A stretch of 45,327 bases of DNA from Acidimicrobiales bacterium (GCA_030039755.1 JASHUY010000131.1:1-45327); one strand, 5' to 3'; shown: positions 8,206 through 15,970, numbered from the stretch's first letter. A program made the numbers and translations. Notes: generated by a model not told the origin, from the sequence alone.

Positions 8206-8676
8206 CTTGCACTTTGTGGTGCTGGCGGTCGTGGAGACGGTGCGCGACGAGGTCGCGCTCGAACGGGCGCTCGACCACCGGCTTCCGATCGAGGTGGACA
8301 CCTCGAAGGTGTACTTCCCGCTTGTCAGTGTCCCGGACGTCCAACCGGTTGTCGTCACCGTCGCGACGCTCGAGTAGCTCCCCGATGTCTTGGACTCGTA
8401 CACCGTGTAGCCCGTGGCGTGCGTCGCCGCGAGCCAGGTCACCTTGATCTTGGGTGTGGCCTTCGAGACGCATGTCCCTCTCACGTCGGTCGGTGCAGCC
8501 GGCGAGGCGGACTTCGCCTGGGCCTCGCTCCCTCCCGCGAGCGGAAGGCCCCACTTCGTGGCCGCGCCGGCTTCGGCTCCTCCGCGCAGCGCAGCGGCCG
8601 CGAGCAGGCACCCGGCGAGCGCGGCCACGATCGCCGGGCGGCCGGAGTCGCGCCCCGACGCGGTCGAGCGCTTCAA
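8203..8676 (-). CDS. small secreted fibronectin type III-like protein
   Basis: 157 aa. The N-terminus has basic residues followed by a hydrophobic segment (AIVAALAGCLLAAAAL, about residues 15-30), consistent with a Sec signal peptide. Residues about 58-150 look like one FN3 domain (PTDVRG, IKVTWLAATHATGYTVYES, TSGKYTFEVSTSIGS), with single cysteines near each end (CVSK and the final CK) that could pair. The rest is Ser/Thr rich. Start is TTG 8674-8676; no strong SD or in-frame upstream ATG/GTG is visible, so the start is uncertain. It lies 72 nt downstream of another secreted protein gene on the same strand and probably forms an operon with it. Likely extracellular; function unknown. Confidence 0.65.
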   Translation of the reverse strand: MKRSTASGRDSGRPAIVAALAGCLLAAAALRGGAEAGAATKWGLPLAGGSEAQAKSASPAAPTDVRGTCVSKATPKIKVTWLAATHATGYTVYESKTSGSYSSVATVTTTGWTSGTLTSGKYTFEVSTSIGSRWSSARSSATSSRTVSTTASTTKCK

Positions 8677-8748
8677 GACGTCAGCCCGGGCGCCACGCCG
8701 GTTCGTCCGTCCGCGTGGGACGACGGTGAGAACCGCGCCGCAAGCGCA

Positions 8749-9399
8749 TCACGATGTCCACTTGTCCGTGGCCGGGCTCGACGCAGGCGTGCCGCTGCCG
8801 CCACCGTAGGCTGTGACGCCGGTGAACGCGGGCATCTTGAAGTAGATGCCCTCGCACCTTGTCGAAGCTGTTGTCCCCATGTAGGCGTCGTCGGTGAAGG
8901 TGACGGTCAACGGGTCACCGCTCTGGCCGCTGGCTGCCACGGTGAGCGGTGTCTGGAGCACGTGCGCCGAGCCTGTCGTCGCCGTCGAGTAGTGCCACGT
9001 GACGTCGCTCCCGGTGAGGGACGGCCCGCACCCCGTCTCGGTCGTGGTGAGCGAGCTGTTCGTGTAGCCGGTCCCGTACGCCGTCTCTTCCGGCAGCTTC
9101 ACCTTGGTGATCGTCACCGGGAAGTGGTTCGGGTTTGTGATCTGGACGACGACGTCGCCCTCCCCGTGGGGGTACAAGAGGTTCGACGGTGTCGGGGTCG
9201 CGATCGCGGTGATCGTGAGGTCCGAGACGGCCCCGGACCTGCCTTGACCGCTCGAATTCGAGCTCAAGCCCACGACCCAGAGCGTCGCGCCGTACGCGGC
9301 GGTGCCCGCCAAGACGGTGCCGAGAGCCGCACCGGCGATCTTCCAGCTGAGCGGCCTTCGCGTGGACCCGGCCTTGACGTGCAGCCCTCTCGTGACCAC
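8749..9399 (-). CDS. secreted or membrane-anchored protein of an actinobacterial beta-rich family
   Basis: 216 aa. An N-terminal basic stretch (residues 5-20) precedes one hydrophobic helix (about 21-46, IAGAALGTVLAGTAAYGATLWVVG), a signal anchor or signal peptide. The exported part begins SDLTITAIATPTPSNLLYP and contains DVVVQITNPNHFPVTIT, which recalls a recurring uncharacterised actinobacterial secreted family with beta-sandwich character, and ends ASSPATDKWTS. Three Cys are present in the exported part. GTG 9399 is chosen because AGGAGG (9411-9406) sits 6 nt upstream; longer in-frame starts add only an unlikely Arg/Pro-rich leader. The upstream gap has a TATATT -10 candidate (9553-9548). 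Function unknown. Confidence 0.7.
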   Translation of the reverse strand: MVTRGLHVKAGSTRRPLSWKIAGAALGTVLAGTAAYGATLWVVGLSSNSSGQGRSGAVSDLTITAIATPTPSNLLYPHGEGDVVVQITNPNHFPVTITKVKLPEETAYGTGYTNSSLTTTETGCGPSLTGSDVTWHYSTATTGSAHVLQTPLTVAASGQSGDPLTVTFTDDAYMGTTASTRCEGIYFKMPAFTGVTAYGGGSGTPASSPATDKWTS

Positions 9400-9504
9400 T
9401 TGACTCCTCCTCATCCCCTGCGCCGCGCGGCGCGACGCTCCCAAGCGAGGTGGTGATCCCGCCGTCCCGTGTTCCGCCCAGGACATGCGTGGAAGCGTGA
9501 GCCC

Positions 9505-9528
9505 CATCCCGCGCCTTCAGCGGGGATG
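9505..9528. other. stable hairpin in the leader of the secreted-protein operon
   Basis: CATCCCGC (9505-9512) pairs with GCGGGGATG (9520-9528), one bulged G, loop GCCTTCA. It would lie in the 5' leader of the minus-strand operon if transcription starts near 9540. It fits no riboswitch class I recognise. Confidence 0.4.
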
Positions 9529-9711
9529 AGGTTACCACTAAAAGTGCAATATAGGTGGCACCGGCCGAAAAATTTTTGCCGATGTGCCGCACGCCGTGCT
9601 AGGTGCGTGCACCAAGTAAGCAACGCGGCACCTTCGCCGCAGGACACTGCGAGCGCGGCGCGGTGGGCCTCCAGGGGCAATACTGCGGGGCCGCGAGGCC
9701 GCACGGGAGAG

Positions 9712-9738
9712 ACACGAGAGACACGAGGTACACGAGAG
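9712..9738 (+). repeat. 3 x 9-bp tandem repeat
   Basis: Exact-length units ACACGAGAG, ACACGAGGT, ACACGAGAG directly upstream of the deaminase start; the last copy runs into the purine-rich ribosome-binding stretch. Confidence 0.85.
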
Positions 9739-9747
9739 GGGGAGAGG

Positions 9748-10809
9748 TTGGACGGGTTCATCCGTGGATTGCCGAAGTGCGAGCTGCACCTGCACCTCGA
9801 GGGGACGCTGGAGCCGGCGATGGCATCCACCTTCGCCGCGCGCCACGGCGTCGGCGCGGGAGGTGCGGACCTCGGCACCCGCCCGTCGACCTTCTCCGGG
9901 CTGGCCGACTTCCTCGGCGCCTACTACGCCGCGATGCAGGGCCTGCAGGCTGAAGCGGACTTCTACGAGCTCACGCGTGCGTACCTCGAGACGGCGCGGC
10001 GCCAGGGCGTCGTCTACGGCGAGCTGTTCTTCGACCCCCAGGCGCACACCGCACGCGGCGTGCCGTTCGACGCGGTGGTGTCGGGGATCCACCGGGCGCA
10101 GGAGGAGGCGCGCGAGCACGGCGGCCCCGACACCGCGCTCGTCATGTGCTTCCTGCGCGACGAGCCGGTGGAGTCCGCGGCCGAGACGCTCGCTGCGTCC
10201 CTTCCGTACCTCGCCCGGGGCTGGCTGCTGGGCGTCGGTCTCGACTCCGACGAGCGGGGTCGCCCTCCCGCCCGGTTCGCCGCGGTCTTCGCCGACGCGC
10301 GGGCGGCGGGCTACCGCCTCACCATGCACTGCGATCCTCGCCAGGAGGACTCCGTGGCGCACCTCTGGGAGTGCCTGGACCTGGTCGGCGTCGACCGGGT
10401 GGACCACGGCCTCGAGTGCCTCGCCGACACGAAGCTCGTCGCAGAGCTCGCCCGGCGCCGGATCGGCCTCACCGCGTGCCCCCTCTCGAACCTCCGCCTC
10501 TACGGCACGCTCATGGCCGACGAGGTGACGGAGCTGGTCGCCCGAGGCGTCCTCGTCACCGTGAACTCCGACGACCCCGCCTACTTCGGCGGGTACATCG
10601 CCGAGAACTACGAAGCGGTCCAGCAGGAAGCGGGCCTCGACCGCGCCGACATGGCCCGGCTCGCCAAGCACGCGTTCGAGGCGTCGTGGCTGACAAGGGA
10701 CCGCAAGGCTGCGTACCTCTCGGCCGTGGACGAGTACGTGGAGGCCGCCGCGCCGTCCGGCGGCGCCGGGGTGCGGCCGTACAAAAAATTCAAGCCCACG
10801 CCGGATTGA
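9748..10809 (+). CDS. adenosine/adenine deaminase
   Basis: 353 aa, the usual ADA-family length. Motifs: CELHLHLEGTLEP (HxH at His14/His16), MHCDPRQEDS, VDRVDHGLECL, LTACPLSNLRLYGT and VNSDDPAYFGGYIAENY (Asp-Asp pair of the metal site). The DDPAYFGGYI form and the short N-terminus resemble the adenine-deaminase (AAH1-type) branch as much as true adenosine deaminases, so the product is either inosine or hypoxanthine. Either would feed the xanthine dehydrogenase encoded next door. Start TTG 9748, with the purine-rich GAGGGGGAGAGG just upstream. An ORF continues further upstream in frame but without family similarity. The C-terminal YKKFKPTP is a short tail. Confidence 0.85.
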   Translation: MDGFIRGLPKCELHLHLEGTLEPAMASTFAARHGVGAGGADLGTRPSTFSGLADFLGAYYAAMQGLQAEADFYELTRAYLETARRQGVVYGELFFDPQAHTARGVPFDAVVSGIHRAQEEAREHGGPDTALVMCFLRDEPVESAAETLAASLPYLARGWLLGVGLDSDERGRPPARFAAVFADARAAGYRLTMHCDPRQEDSVAHLWECLDLVGVDRVDHGLECLADTKLVAELARRRIGLTACPLSNLRLYGTLMADEVTELVARGVLVTVNSDDPAYFGGYIAENYEAVQQEAGLDRADMARLAKHAFEASWLTRDRKAAYLSAVDEYVEAAAPSGGAGVRPYKKFKPTPD

Positions 10810-10839
10810 TTGACAGTCTGTTCAGATCCGAGCAAAGAT
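10810..10839 (+). promoter_or_regulatory. predicted leaderless promoter of the three-gene xanthine dehydrogenase operon
   Basis: TTGACA (10810-10815), 18-nt spacer, AAAGAT (10834-10839), 7 nt, GTG at 10847. No Shine-Dalgarno sequence precedes this GTG. TTGACA and TGTTCA (10819-10824) also form an imperfect inverted repeat. Confidence 0.55.
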
Positions 10840-10846
10840 CCACCTC

Positions 10847-11713
10847 GTGCCCGTTGCACGCGTCGCCGTCCCGACGACGGTCGACGAGGCGGTCCAGGCG
10901 CTGAGGGAGACGCCGGGCGCGCAACTCCTCGCCGGGGGGACCGATTTCTGCGTCGAGGTGAACTTCGGGCTGAGGCGGCCGCCCGCCGTCGTGGCGCTGC
11001 GCCGGGTGCGGGAGCTGCGACGCTACGAGGTGACCCCGGCGAGCGTCGTCATCGGCGCCGGCACGACGTACGCCGACATGGGCGGCCCCGAGCTGTCCTC
11101 CGTGCTGCCTGCGCTCGCCGCCGCGGCGCGGACCGTCGGCTCGCCGCAGATCCGCAACGCGGGGACCCTCGGCGGCAACGTCGCCACGGCGAGCCCTGCG
11201 GGCGACACGCTGCCGCTCCTCACCGCGCTCGACGCCCGGGTCAGGCTGCGCGGGCCGTCGGGTGGGCGGACCGTGGCGCTCGGCGAGGTCGTGACCGGCG
11301 TGAAGACCACGTCGATCGCGCCGGACGAGGTCGTGGTCGAGGTGGTGCTCGACCGCCGTCCGGGCCCTCAGCAGTTCTTGAAGGTCGGCACGCGCAACGC
11401 GATGGTGATCGCGATCGCCTCCGCCGCCGTCGTGGTCGACCTGGAGGCGCACGACGTGCGGGTGGCGCTCGGTTCGGTCGCGCCGGTCCCCGTTCGTGCG
11501 GCGGCGGCCGAAGCGCACATCGCCGACGCGATCGACTGGCGTGCAGCAGGCGGGCCGCGGGCGTCGGCGGCGGCGCTGGCGCGCTTCGCCGAGCTGGTGG
11601 CGGACGCGGCGTCGCCGATCACCGACCACCGCAGCACGTCGGAGTACCGCCGCCGCGCGGTGCAGGTGATCGCGCGTCGGGCGCTCGAGAGGTGCGTGGC
11701 GCGTGCCGCGTGA
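10847..11713 (+). CDS. xanthine dehydrogenase FAD-binding subunit (CoxM/PucC-type)
   Basis: 288 aa, the standard size for the medium subunit of three-subunit molybdenum hydroxylases. The FAD-binding motifs LLAGGTDFCVEV (about 28-39) and GTLGGNVATASPAGDTLPLL (about 104-123) are intact, and the C-terminal CO-dehydrogenase flavoprotein domain follows (LGSVAPVPVRA). It carries electrons from the 2Fe-2S subunit to NAD+ or another acceptor. It is the first gene of a FAD, 2Fe-2S, Mo operon. Its stop (11711-11713) lies inside an 18-bp tandem duplication that also holds the start of the next gene. Leaderless expression is predicted from the -10 box 7 nt upstream. Confidence 0.9.
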   Translation: MPVARVAVPTTVDEAVQALRETPGAQLLAGGTDFCVEVNFGLRRPPAVVALRRVRELRRYEVTPASVVIGAGTTYADMGGPELSSVLPALAAAARTVGSPQIRNAGTLGGNVATASPAGDTLPLLTALDARVRLRGPSGGRTVALGEVVTGVKTTSIAPDEVVVEVVLDRRPGPQQFLKVGTRNAMVIAIASAAVVVDLEAHDVRVALGSVAPVPVRAAAAEAHIADAIDWRAAGGPRASAAALARFAELVADAASPITDHRSTSEYRRRAVQVIARRALERCVARAA

Positions 11714-11736
11714 AGAACGCGTGCCGCGTGAAGAAC
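11701..11736 (+). repeat. perfect 18-bp tandem duplication across a stop/start junction
   Basis: GCGTGCCGCGTGAAGAAC occurs at 11701-11718 and again at 11719-11736. The first copy contains the TGA of the FAD subunit and the GTG of the 2Fe-2S subunit; the second adds six in-frame codons to the 2Fe-2S subunit. Confidence 0.95.
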
Positions 11737-12311
11737 GTGAAGAAGGAGCCGGGGCGAGCCCCGGGAGGGCCGGCGCCGGCGACGCCTCCGGCGGCGTCCC
11801 CGCGTACGTGCAGGCGGACACCTACGAGCTGACGGTCAACGGCACCCGCCGGGCGGTGGAGGACGCGTGGCTGGGCGAGAGCCTGCTCTTCGTCCTGCGC
11901 GAGCGCCTCGGGCTTTCGGGCTCGAAGAACGCGTGCGAGCAGGGTGAGTGCGGCTCCTGCTCGGTCCTCCTCGACGGGGTGGTCGTCTGTGCGTGCCTCG
12001 TGCTCGGGGTGGACGCCATCGGGAGCCGCGTGGAGACCGTCGAGGGACTGAGCGCGGCGGGCGACGTCGCCGACATCCAGGCCGCGCTCGTCGACGCCGG
12101 TGGCGTGCAGTGCGGGTTCTGCACGCCGGGCTTCGTCGTGGCGGTGCACGACCTGCTGCGGCGGGTGCCCGGAGCCGACGAGATGGCGGTGCGCGAGGCG
12201 CTGTCGGGAAACCTGTGCCGATGCACCGGGTACGGCCGCATCCTCGAGGCCGTGCGGGACGTGCAGCGGTCGAGAGCAGGGTCCGACGGAGGTCACGGTG
12301 CCGGCGCCTAG
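11703..12311 (+). CDS. xanthine dehydrogenase 2Fe-2S subunit
   Basis: 202 aa as called from GTG 11703, which overlaps the FAD-subunit stop by 11 nt. The conserved part begins near residue 40 (YELTVNG). It has two 2Fe-2S clusters: NACEQGECGSCSVLLDG with a later Cys (VVVCAC), and CGFCTPG with LCRCTGYGRILEAV. The first 35 residues are charged and repetitive (MPREERVPREEREEG, encoded by the 18-bp duplication) and are not part of the family fold, so translation may instead start at the second repeated GTG (11721) or a GTG near 11808. It is the electron-transfer middle gene of the operon and overlaps the Mo-subunit start by 14 nt. Confidence 0.85.
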   Translation: MPREERVPREEREEGAGASPGRAGAGDASGGVPAYVQADTYELTVNGTRRAVEDAWLGESLLFVLRERLGLSGSKNACEQGECGSCSVLLDGVVVCACLVLGVDAIGSRVETVEGLSAAGDVADIQAALVDAGGVQCGFCTPGFVVAVHDLLRRVPGADEMAVREALSGNLCRCTGYGRILEAVRDVQRSRAGSDGGHGAGA

Positions 12312-14619
12312 CGGGACGGGGATAGCCGAACGGGTCGCGGTCGGGCAGGTCGCGGACCGGGTGGGGGCCAGCGCGGCCCGACCCGACGGCGCGCAGAAGA
12401 CCCGTGGGGAGTTCGCGTTCTCCTCGGACCTCTGGATGGACGCGATGCTGTGGGGGAAGACGCTCCGCAGCCCGCACGTCGCAGCACGCATCCGTTCGAT
12501 CGACACGCGGCCTGCGCTCGCGACGCCCGGCGTGCGCGCGGTCGTGACCGCAGCGGACGTCCCCGGCCGCCCGACGTTCGGTCTCGAAGTACCGGACCAG
12601 CCCGTGTTCGCCTCCGACCTCGTCCGCTACCACGGCGAACCTCTCGCGGCCGTCGCCGCCGACCATCCCGAAACGGCGCGAGCGGCCGCGATGGCGATCG
12701 TGGTCGACTACGAGCCGCTCGTCCCGCTCGTCGATCCCGACGTGGCTCTCGAAGCGGCACCGATCCACCCGGACGGGAACGTCTTCCGCCATCTCGTCAT
12801 CCGCCACGGGGACCCCGGTGCGACCGGTGACGTCGTCGTGGAGGGCACCTACGAGGTCGGCATGCAGGACCAGGCCTTTCTCGGCCCGGAGTCGGGCCTC
12901 GCCGTGCCGGCGGAGGACGGCGGGGTGGACCTGTACGTCGCGACGCAGTGGCTCCACGTCGACCGGGACCAGATCGCCGCGAGCCTCGGCCTCCCGGTCG
13001 AACGCGTGCGGCTCTACCTCGCCGGAGTCGGCGGCGCCTTCGGCGGGCGCGAAGACGTGAGCCTGCAGATCCACCTGTGCATGCTGGCGTTGCGCACCGG
13101 ACGACCGGTGAAGATGGTGTATTCGCGTGACGAATCGTTCTTCGGTCACGTGCACCGCCACCCCGCGCGCATGTGGTACCGCCACCATGCCACGCGCGGC
13201 GGCGATCTCGTCAAGGTGGAGGCCCGGATCGTCATCGACGGCGGCGCGTACCTGTCGTCCTCGAACGCGGTGATCTCGAACGCCACGTGCTTCGCGCCCG
13301 GCCCCTACCGGGTCCCGAACGCGTTCATCGAGGGGTACGCGGCGCGCACGAACAACCCGCCGTGCGGCGCGATGCGCGGCTTCGGCGCCGTGCAGGCCTG
13401 CTACGGCCACGAGGCGCAGATGGACAAGCTCGCCGCCGTGCTGTCGATGGACCCGGTCGCGCTCCGGCTGCGCAACGCGCTCGAACGCTACGACCGCCTC
13501 GTCACCGGACAGGTGCTCACGGGGGCTGCGCCCGTGCGCGAGGTCATCCTCGCGGCAGCGTCCCACCCGCTCCCGCCCCCTGCGGACCCCGGCGGATCGA
13601 TCTTGGCGTTGCCGGGGGGTGCCGGCGCGACGGCGGGACCCGGCGACGTGCGCCGGGGCGTGGGGTTCGCGGTGAGCTTCAAGAACGTCGCGTACTCCGA
13701 AGGGTTCGACGACTTCGCCACGGCACGCCTCAGGCTCGAAACGGGCGTCGACCACGAGCCCGTCGCGACCGTCACGGTCGCGACCGCCGAAGTGGGCCAA
13801 GGCTTCGTCACGCTCGCCCAACAGATCGTGCGGGAGGAGCTCGGCGTGCGCCGCGTGGTGCTCGCACCGGCCAGCACGGTCGACGTCGGATCTGCGGGAT
13901 CGTCGAGCGCGTCGCGTCAGACCTGGATGAGCGGAGGCGCGTTGCAGCTCGCCTGCTCGACGTTGCGCGCGGAGCTCCTCGTGCGGGCCGCGGAGCTGTG
14001 GGAGTGCGCCGCTTCCCAGTGCGTCTTCGACGAAGGGGAAGTCGTGCAGGCTGCGACGGGGGAGCGCCTGTCGGTGCAGGACCTGCTTTCCCCCGCGCCG
14101 CTCGAGACCGAGCAGGAGTTCCATCACCGGCCGACCAAGGCCCTCGACGCCGACGGCCAGGGTGACGCACACGTCTCCTTCATGTTCGCGGCCCACCGTG
14201 CGGTGGTCGACGTGGACCCCGACCTCGGGCTCCTCCGTGTCGTGCAGGTCGCGACGGGACAGGACATCGGAAAGGCGATCAACCCGGTCCAGGTGACCGG
14301 GCAGATCGAGGGTGGGATCGCCCAGGGCATCGGCCTCGCGGTGATGGAGGAGATCGTGGTCACCGAAGGGCGCGTGCGGAACCCGTCGTTCACCGACTAC
14401 CTGCTGCCCACCATCCTCGACATGCCCGAGGTCCTGGCGACGGTGATCGAGGAGCCGGAGCCCGACGCCCCTTACGGCGCCAAAGGCGTGGGGGAGCCGC
14501 CGACCATCTCCTCGGGGCCCGCGGTGCTCGCCGCGATCCGTGACGCGACGGGCCTCCCGCTGACGCGTGCACCGGTGCGGCCCGAGGACATCGCGCTGTC
14601 CCACGGGGAGACCACCTGA
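12298..14619 (+). CDS. xanthine dehydrogenase molybdopterin-binding subunit
   Basis: 773 aa, full length for the large subunit. Motifs in order: GAQKTRGEFAFSSDL near the N-terminus, QDQAFLGPESGLA, GVGGAFGGREDVSLQ (Mo-pterin loop), CGAMRGFGAVQA (active-site Arg), EVGQGFVTLAQQ, GSSSASRQTWMSGGAL, QIEGGIAQGIG and the catalytic-Glu motif APYGAKGVGEPP. It hydroxylates the purine ring using water at the Mo centre. GTG 12298 has GGAGG (12288-12292) 5 nt upstream and overlaps the 2Fe-2S gene. It is clearly a different paralogue from the fused enzyme at 5-2614, so the island codes for two purine-type molybdenum hydroxylases. Exact substrate (xanthine, hypoxanthine or another heterocycle) unproven. Confidence 0.9.
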   Translation: MPAPSGTGIAERVAVGQVADRVGASAARPDGAQKTRGEFAFSSDLWMDAMLWGKTLRSPHVAARIRSIDTRPALATPGVRAVVTAADVPGRPTFGLEVPDQPVFASDLVRYHGEPLAAVAADHPETARAAAMAIVVDYEPLVPLVDPDVALEAAPIHPDGNVFRHLVIRHGDPGATGDVVVEGTYEVGMQDQAFLGPESGLAVPAEDGGVDLYVATQWLHVDRDQIAASLGLPVERVRLYLAGVGGAFGGREDVSLQIHLCMLALRTGRPVKMVYSRDESFFGHVHRHPARMWYRHHATRGGDLVKVEARIVIDGGAYLSSSNAVISNATCFAPGPYRVPNAFIEGYAARTNNPPCGAMRGFGAVQACYGHEAQMDKLAAVLSMDPVALRLRNALERYDRLVTGQVLTGAAPVREVILAAASHPLPPPADPGGSILALPGGAGATAGPGDVRRGVGFAVSFKNVAYSEGFDDFATARLRLETGVDHEPVATVTVATAEVGQGFVTLAQQIVREELGVRRVVLAPASTVDVGSAGSSSASRQTWMSGGALQLACSTLRAELLVRAAELWECAASQCVFDEGEVVQAATGERLSVQDLLSPAPLETEQEFHHRPTKALDADGQGDAHVSFMFAAHRAVVDVDPDLGLLRVVQVATGQDIGKAINPVQVTGQIEGGIAQGIGLAVMEEIVVTEGRVRNPSFTDYLLPTILDMPEVLATVIEEPEPDAPYGAKGVGEPPTISSGPAVLAAIRDATGLPLTRAPVRPEDIALSHGETT

Positions 14620-14924
14620 GCGTGCCCGTAGCGCGAACAATGCAATGCGCGATATGAGTGCTCCCCTGTCCATCCGGTTCGACCCCAAGATCCTCGAACG
14701 GCTGCGCCGGCGTGCCGGGGCGGTCCCCGGTGCGACCCCTTAGCCGACGCTCCGTCGGACTGCTGGTGGTCGCGCTCGAGGGTTGGCTGTGCCGGCCCCA
14801 CGCGTCCAGCCGGCCGGCCGAGGACTGGCTCGTGAAGGCTGGAGGTTGAGCTCGACGACCCGGAGCAGGTGAGCCTCACGGGACGTGTGGCCGGGCGCGT
14901 CCTCGCCGGCGCCGGCAACGGCTC
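14620..14924. other. 305-bp gap with one gene remnant
   Basis: Apart from a 29-codon ribbon-helix-helix-like fragment (14654-14743) I see no convincing gene, promoter or RNA. The DNA between 14744 and 14924 is open in some frames but shows no recognisable family. Confidence 0.5.
14654..14743 (+). pseudogene. possible remnant of a ribbon-helix-helix antitoxin-like gene
   Basis: 29 codons, MSAPLSIRFDPKILERLRRR followed by AGAVPGATP and TAG. The start reads like the N-terminal strand and first helix of actinobacterial RHH/CopG-like proteins, which normally continue with a second helix after a Pro-Gly-x-Thr turn. The following DNA in other frames does not restore that continuation. Most likely a decayed fragment; it could be chance. 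Confidence 0.3.
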
Positions 14925-15539
14925 CTACGGCGATCGGTCCAGCGGTCGGACGGCCCGCACGAGCGCGTCGAGCGCGTCCGCATCCCCGTCGTCGGTCGCG
15001 ACCGTGCGCCGCACCTGCCCGGCCCGTTCGACGACGAGCCCGGACCCCTCGATGCTCGAGACGACGTCCTCGGCGCTGAAGAGCACGTCGGGGTCCTGCG
15101 GTCCTCCGACGCCCGCAGTGAGGTTCTCCGTGTCGTGGCCGACGACGAGGAAGTGGCCCCCGGGGGCGACCTTCCCGGCGAACGCGCGGAAGACGGCGCG
15201 CCGTTGGGGCGAGGGGAGATGGATGTAGAGCAGGGCGACGAGATCGAAGGAGCCGACAGGAGACCATGTCCGGACGTCGGCCTCGACCCAGCCGACGTCC
15301 ACTCCCCGTGTGGCGGCGAACCGGCGAGCCTTTGCGAGCGCCACCGACGAGAAGTCCACGCCGGTCGCCCGCCACCCTCGCTCGGCGAGCCAGATGGCGT
15401 TCCGGCCTTCGCCACAAGCCACGTCGAGGACCGAGCCGGCTTCGAGGTCTGCCGTCTCTTCGACGAGGAAGCGATTGGGCTCGGCGTGCCACAGCAGCTC
15501 GGTCCCCGTGTACCTCAGGTCCCAGTCCTCGCGCTCCAT
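14925..15539 (-). CDS. class I SAM-dependent methyltransferase
   Basis: 204 aa from ATG 15539. Motif I is SVLDVACGEGRNAIWLAERG (about residues 36-55), followed by the acidic loop GVDFSS, then EADVRTW and FDLVALLYIHL (motif IV), and GGHFLVVGHDTENL after motif V. The N-terminus EREDWDLRYTGTELLWHAEPNRFLVEE is the lead-in seen in small TehB/UbiE-like methyltransferases. Substrate cannot be told. Monocistronic and convergent with the purine island. Confidence 0.8.
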   Translation of the reverse strand: MEREDWDLRYTGTELLWHAEPNRFLVEETADLEAGSVLDVACGEGRNAIWLAERGWRATGVDFSSVALAKARRFAATRGVDVGWVEADVRTWSPVGSFDLVALLYIHLPSPQRRAVFRAFAGKVAPGGHFLVVGHDTENLTAGVGGPQDPDVLFSAEDVVSSIEGSGLVVERAGQVRRTVATDDGDADALDALVRAVRPLDRSP

Positions 15540-15624
15540 TCCGCCGGTCACCGTACCCGGACGAGGTCGGGCGCGGGGAGCCGCCGCCCGAGCCACGGCA
15601 CCAGCCCGCTTGCGACGACGGCGG

Positions 15625-15630
15625 TACCCT
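15625..15630 (+). promoter_or_regulatory. -10 box of a predicted leaderless gene
   Basis: TACCCT in GCGGTACCCT, 7 nt before GTG 15638. The same ten bases and spacing precede the LCP gene at 43742. Confidence 0.5.
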
Positions 15631-15637
15631 GGACGCG

Positions 15638-15934
15638 GTGAAGGGAGACCGAGTGGAGGTGCTCGTCGACGTGGGCTCCGGCGTGCAGCGGTTCGACGTC
15701 ACCGCGACGAAAGCCGGCCGACGCGTCGAAGTGGCGAACGTCCGCGGCACCGTCGAGGTCACCGAGGTGACCCGGAGCGGCACGCCGGTGAGGACCGCCC
15801 GGTTCATGGCGGCCAAGGTCGTCGCGGTGGTCGAGCACCCCGCGCTCGACGGCGACGAACGCGGGCAGCGCGACAAGCGGGCTGGACGTGGTTCCCGGGG
15901 CGAGGAGGAAGAAGGTCGCGGTACCCCCGAGTGA
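15638..15934 (+). CDS. small hypothetical protein
   Basis: 98 aa from GTG 15638 (placed at the predicted transcription start) or 93 aa from GTG 15653, which has AAGGGAG 5 nt upstream. Residues about 1-70 are a compact alternating pattern (VEVLVDVGSGVQRFDVTAT, RRVEVANVRGTVEVTEVTRSG) that suggests a small beta fold; the tail is highly charged (RGQRDKRAGRGSRGEEEEG) and probably disordered. No membrane segment or signal peptide. I do not recognise the family. Confidence 0.55.
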   Translation: MKGDRVEVLVDVGSGVQRFDVTATKAGRRVEVANVRGTVEVTEVTRSGTPVRTARFMAAKVVAVVEHPALDGDERGQRDKRAGRGSRGEEEEGRGTPE

Positions 15935-15970
15935 CGGCAGGGTGGTGGGAGCCTGAGAAGGCCCGTCAGG

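Larger units (their letters stand above)
9400..9747. other. 348-bp intergenic region with promoter-like AT block and hairpin
   Basis: No gene seen. It holds, from left: the AGGAGG ribosome site of the minus-strand gene; a strong hairpin (9505-9528; arms CATCCCGC and GCGGGGATG with one bulged G); GGTTAC (9530-9535), the same hexamer repeated before the NlpC/P60 gene; an AT-rich block 9536-9575 with a minus-strand TATATT; and a 9-bp triplet repeat just before the deaminase gene. Promoters for both flanking genes probably lie here. Confidence 0.5.

Noticed and set aside
9400-9747. Possible riboswitch (c-di-GMP or other) before the secreted-protein operon
   Set aside because: A stable hairpin exists, but none of the conserved junction sequences of classes I know is present.
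14744-14924. Continuation of the ribbon-helix-helix fragment by frameshift
   Set aside because: Neither other frame gives the expected second helix, so a single frameshift does not restore a gene.
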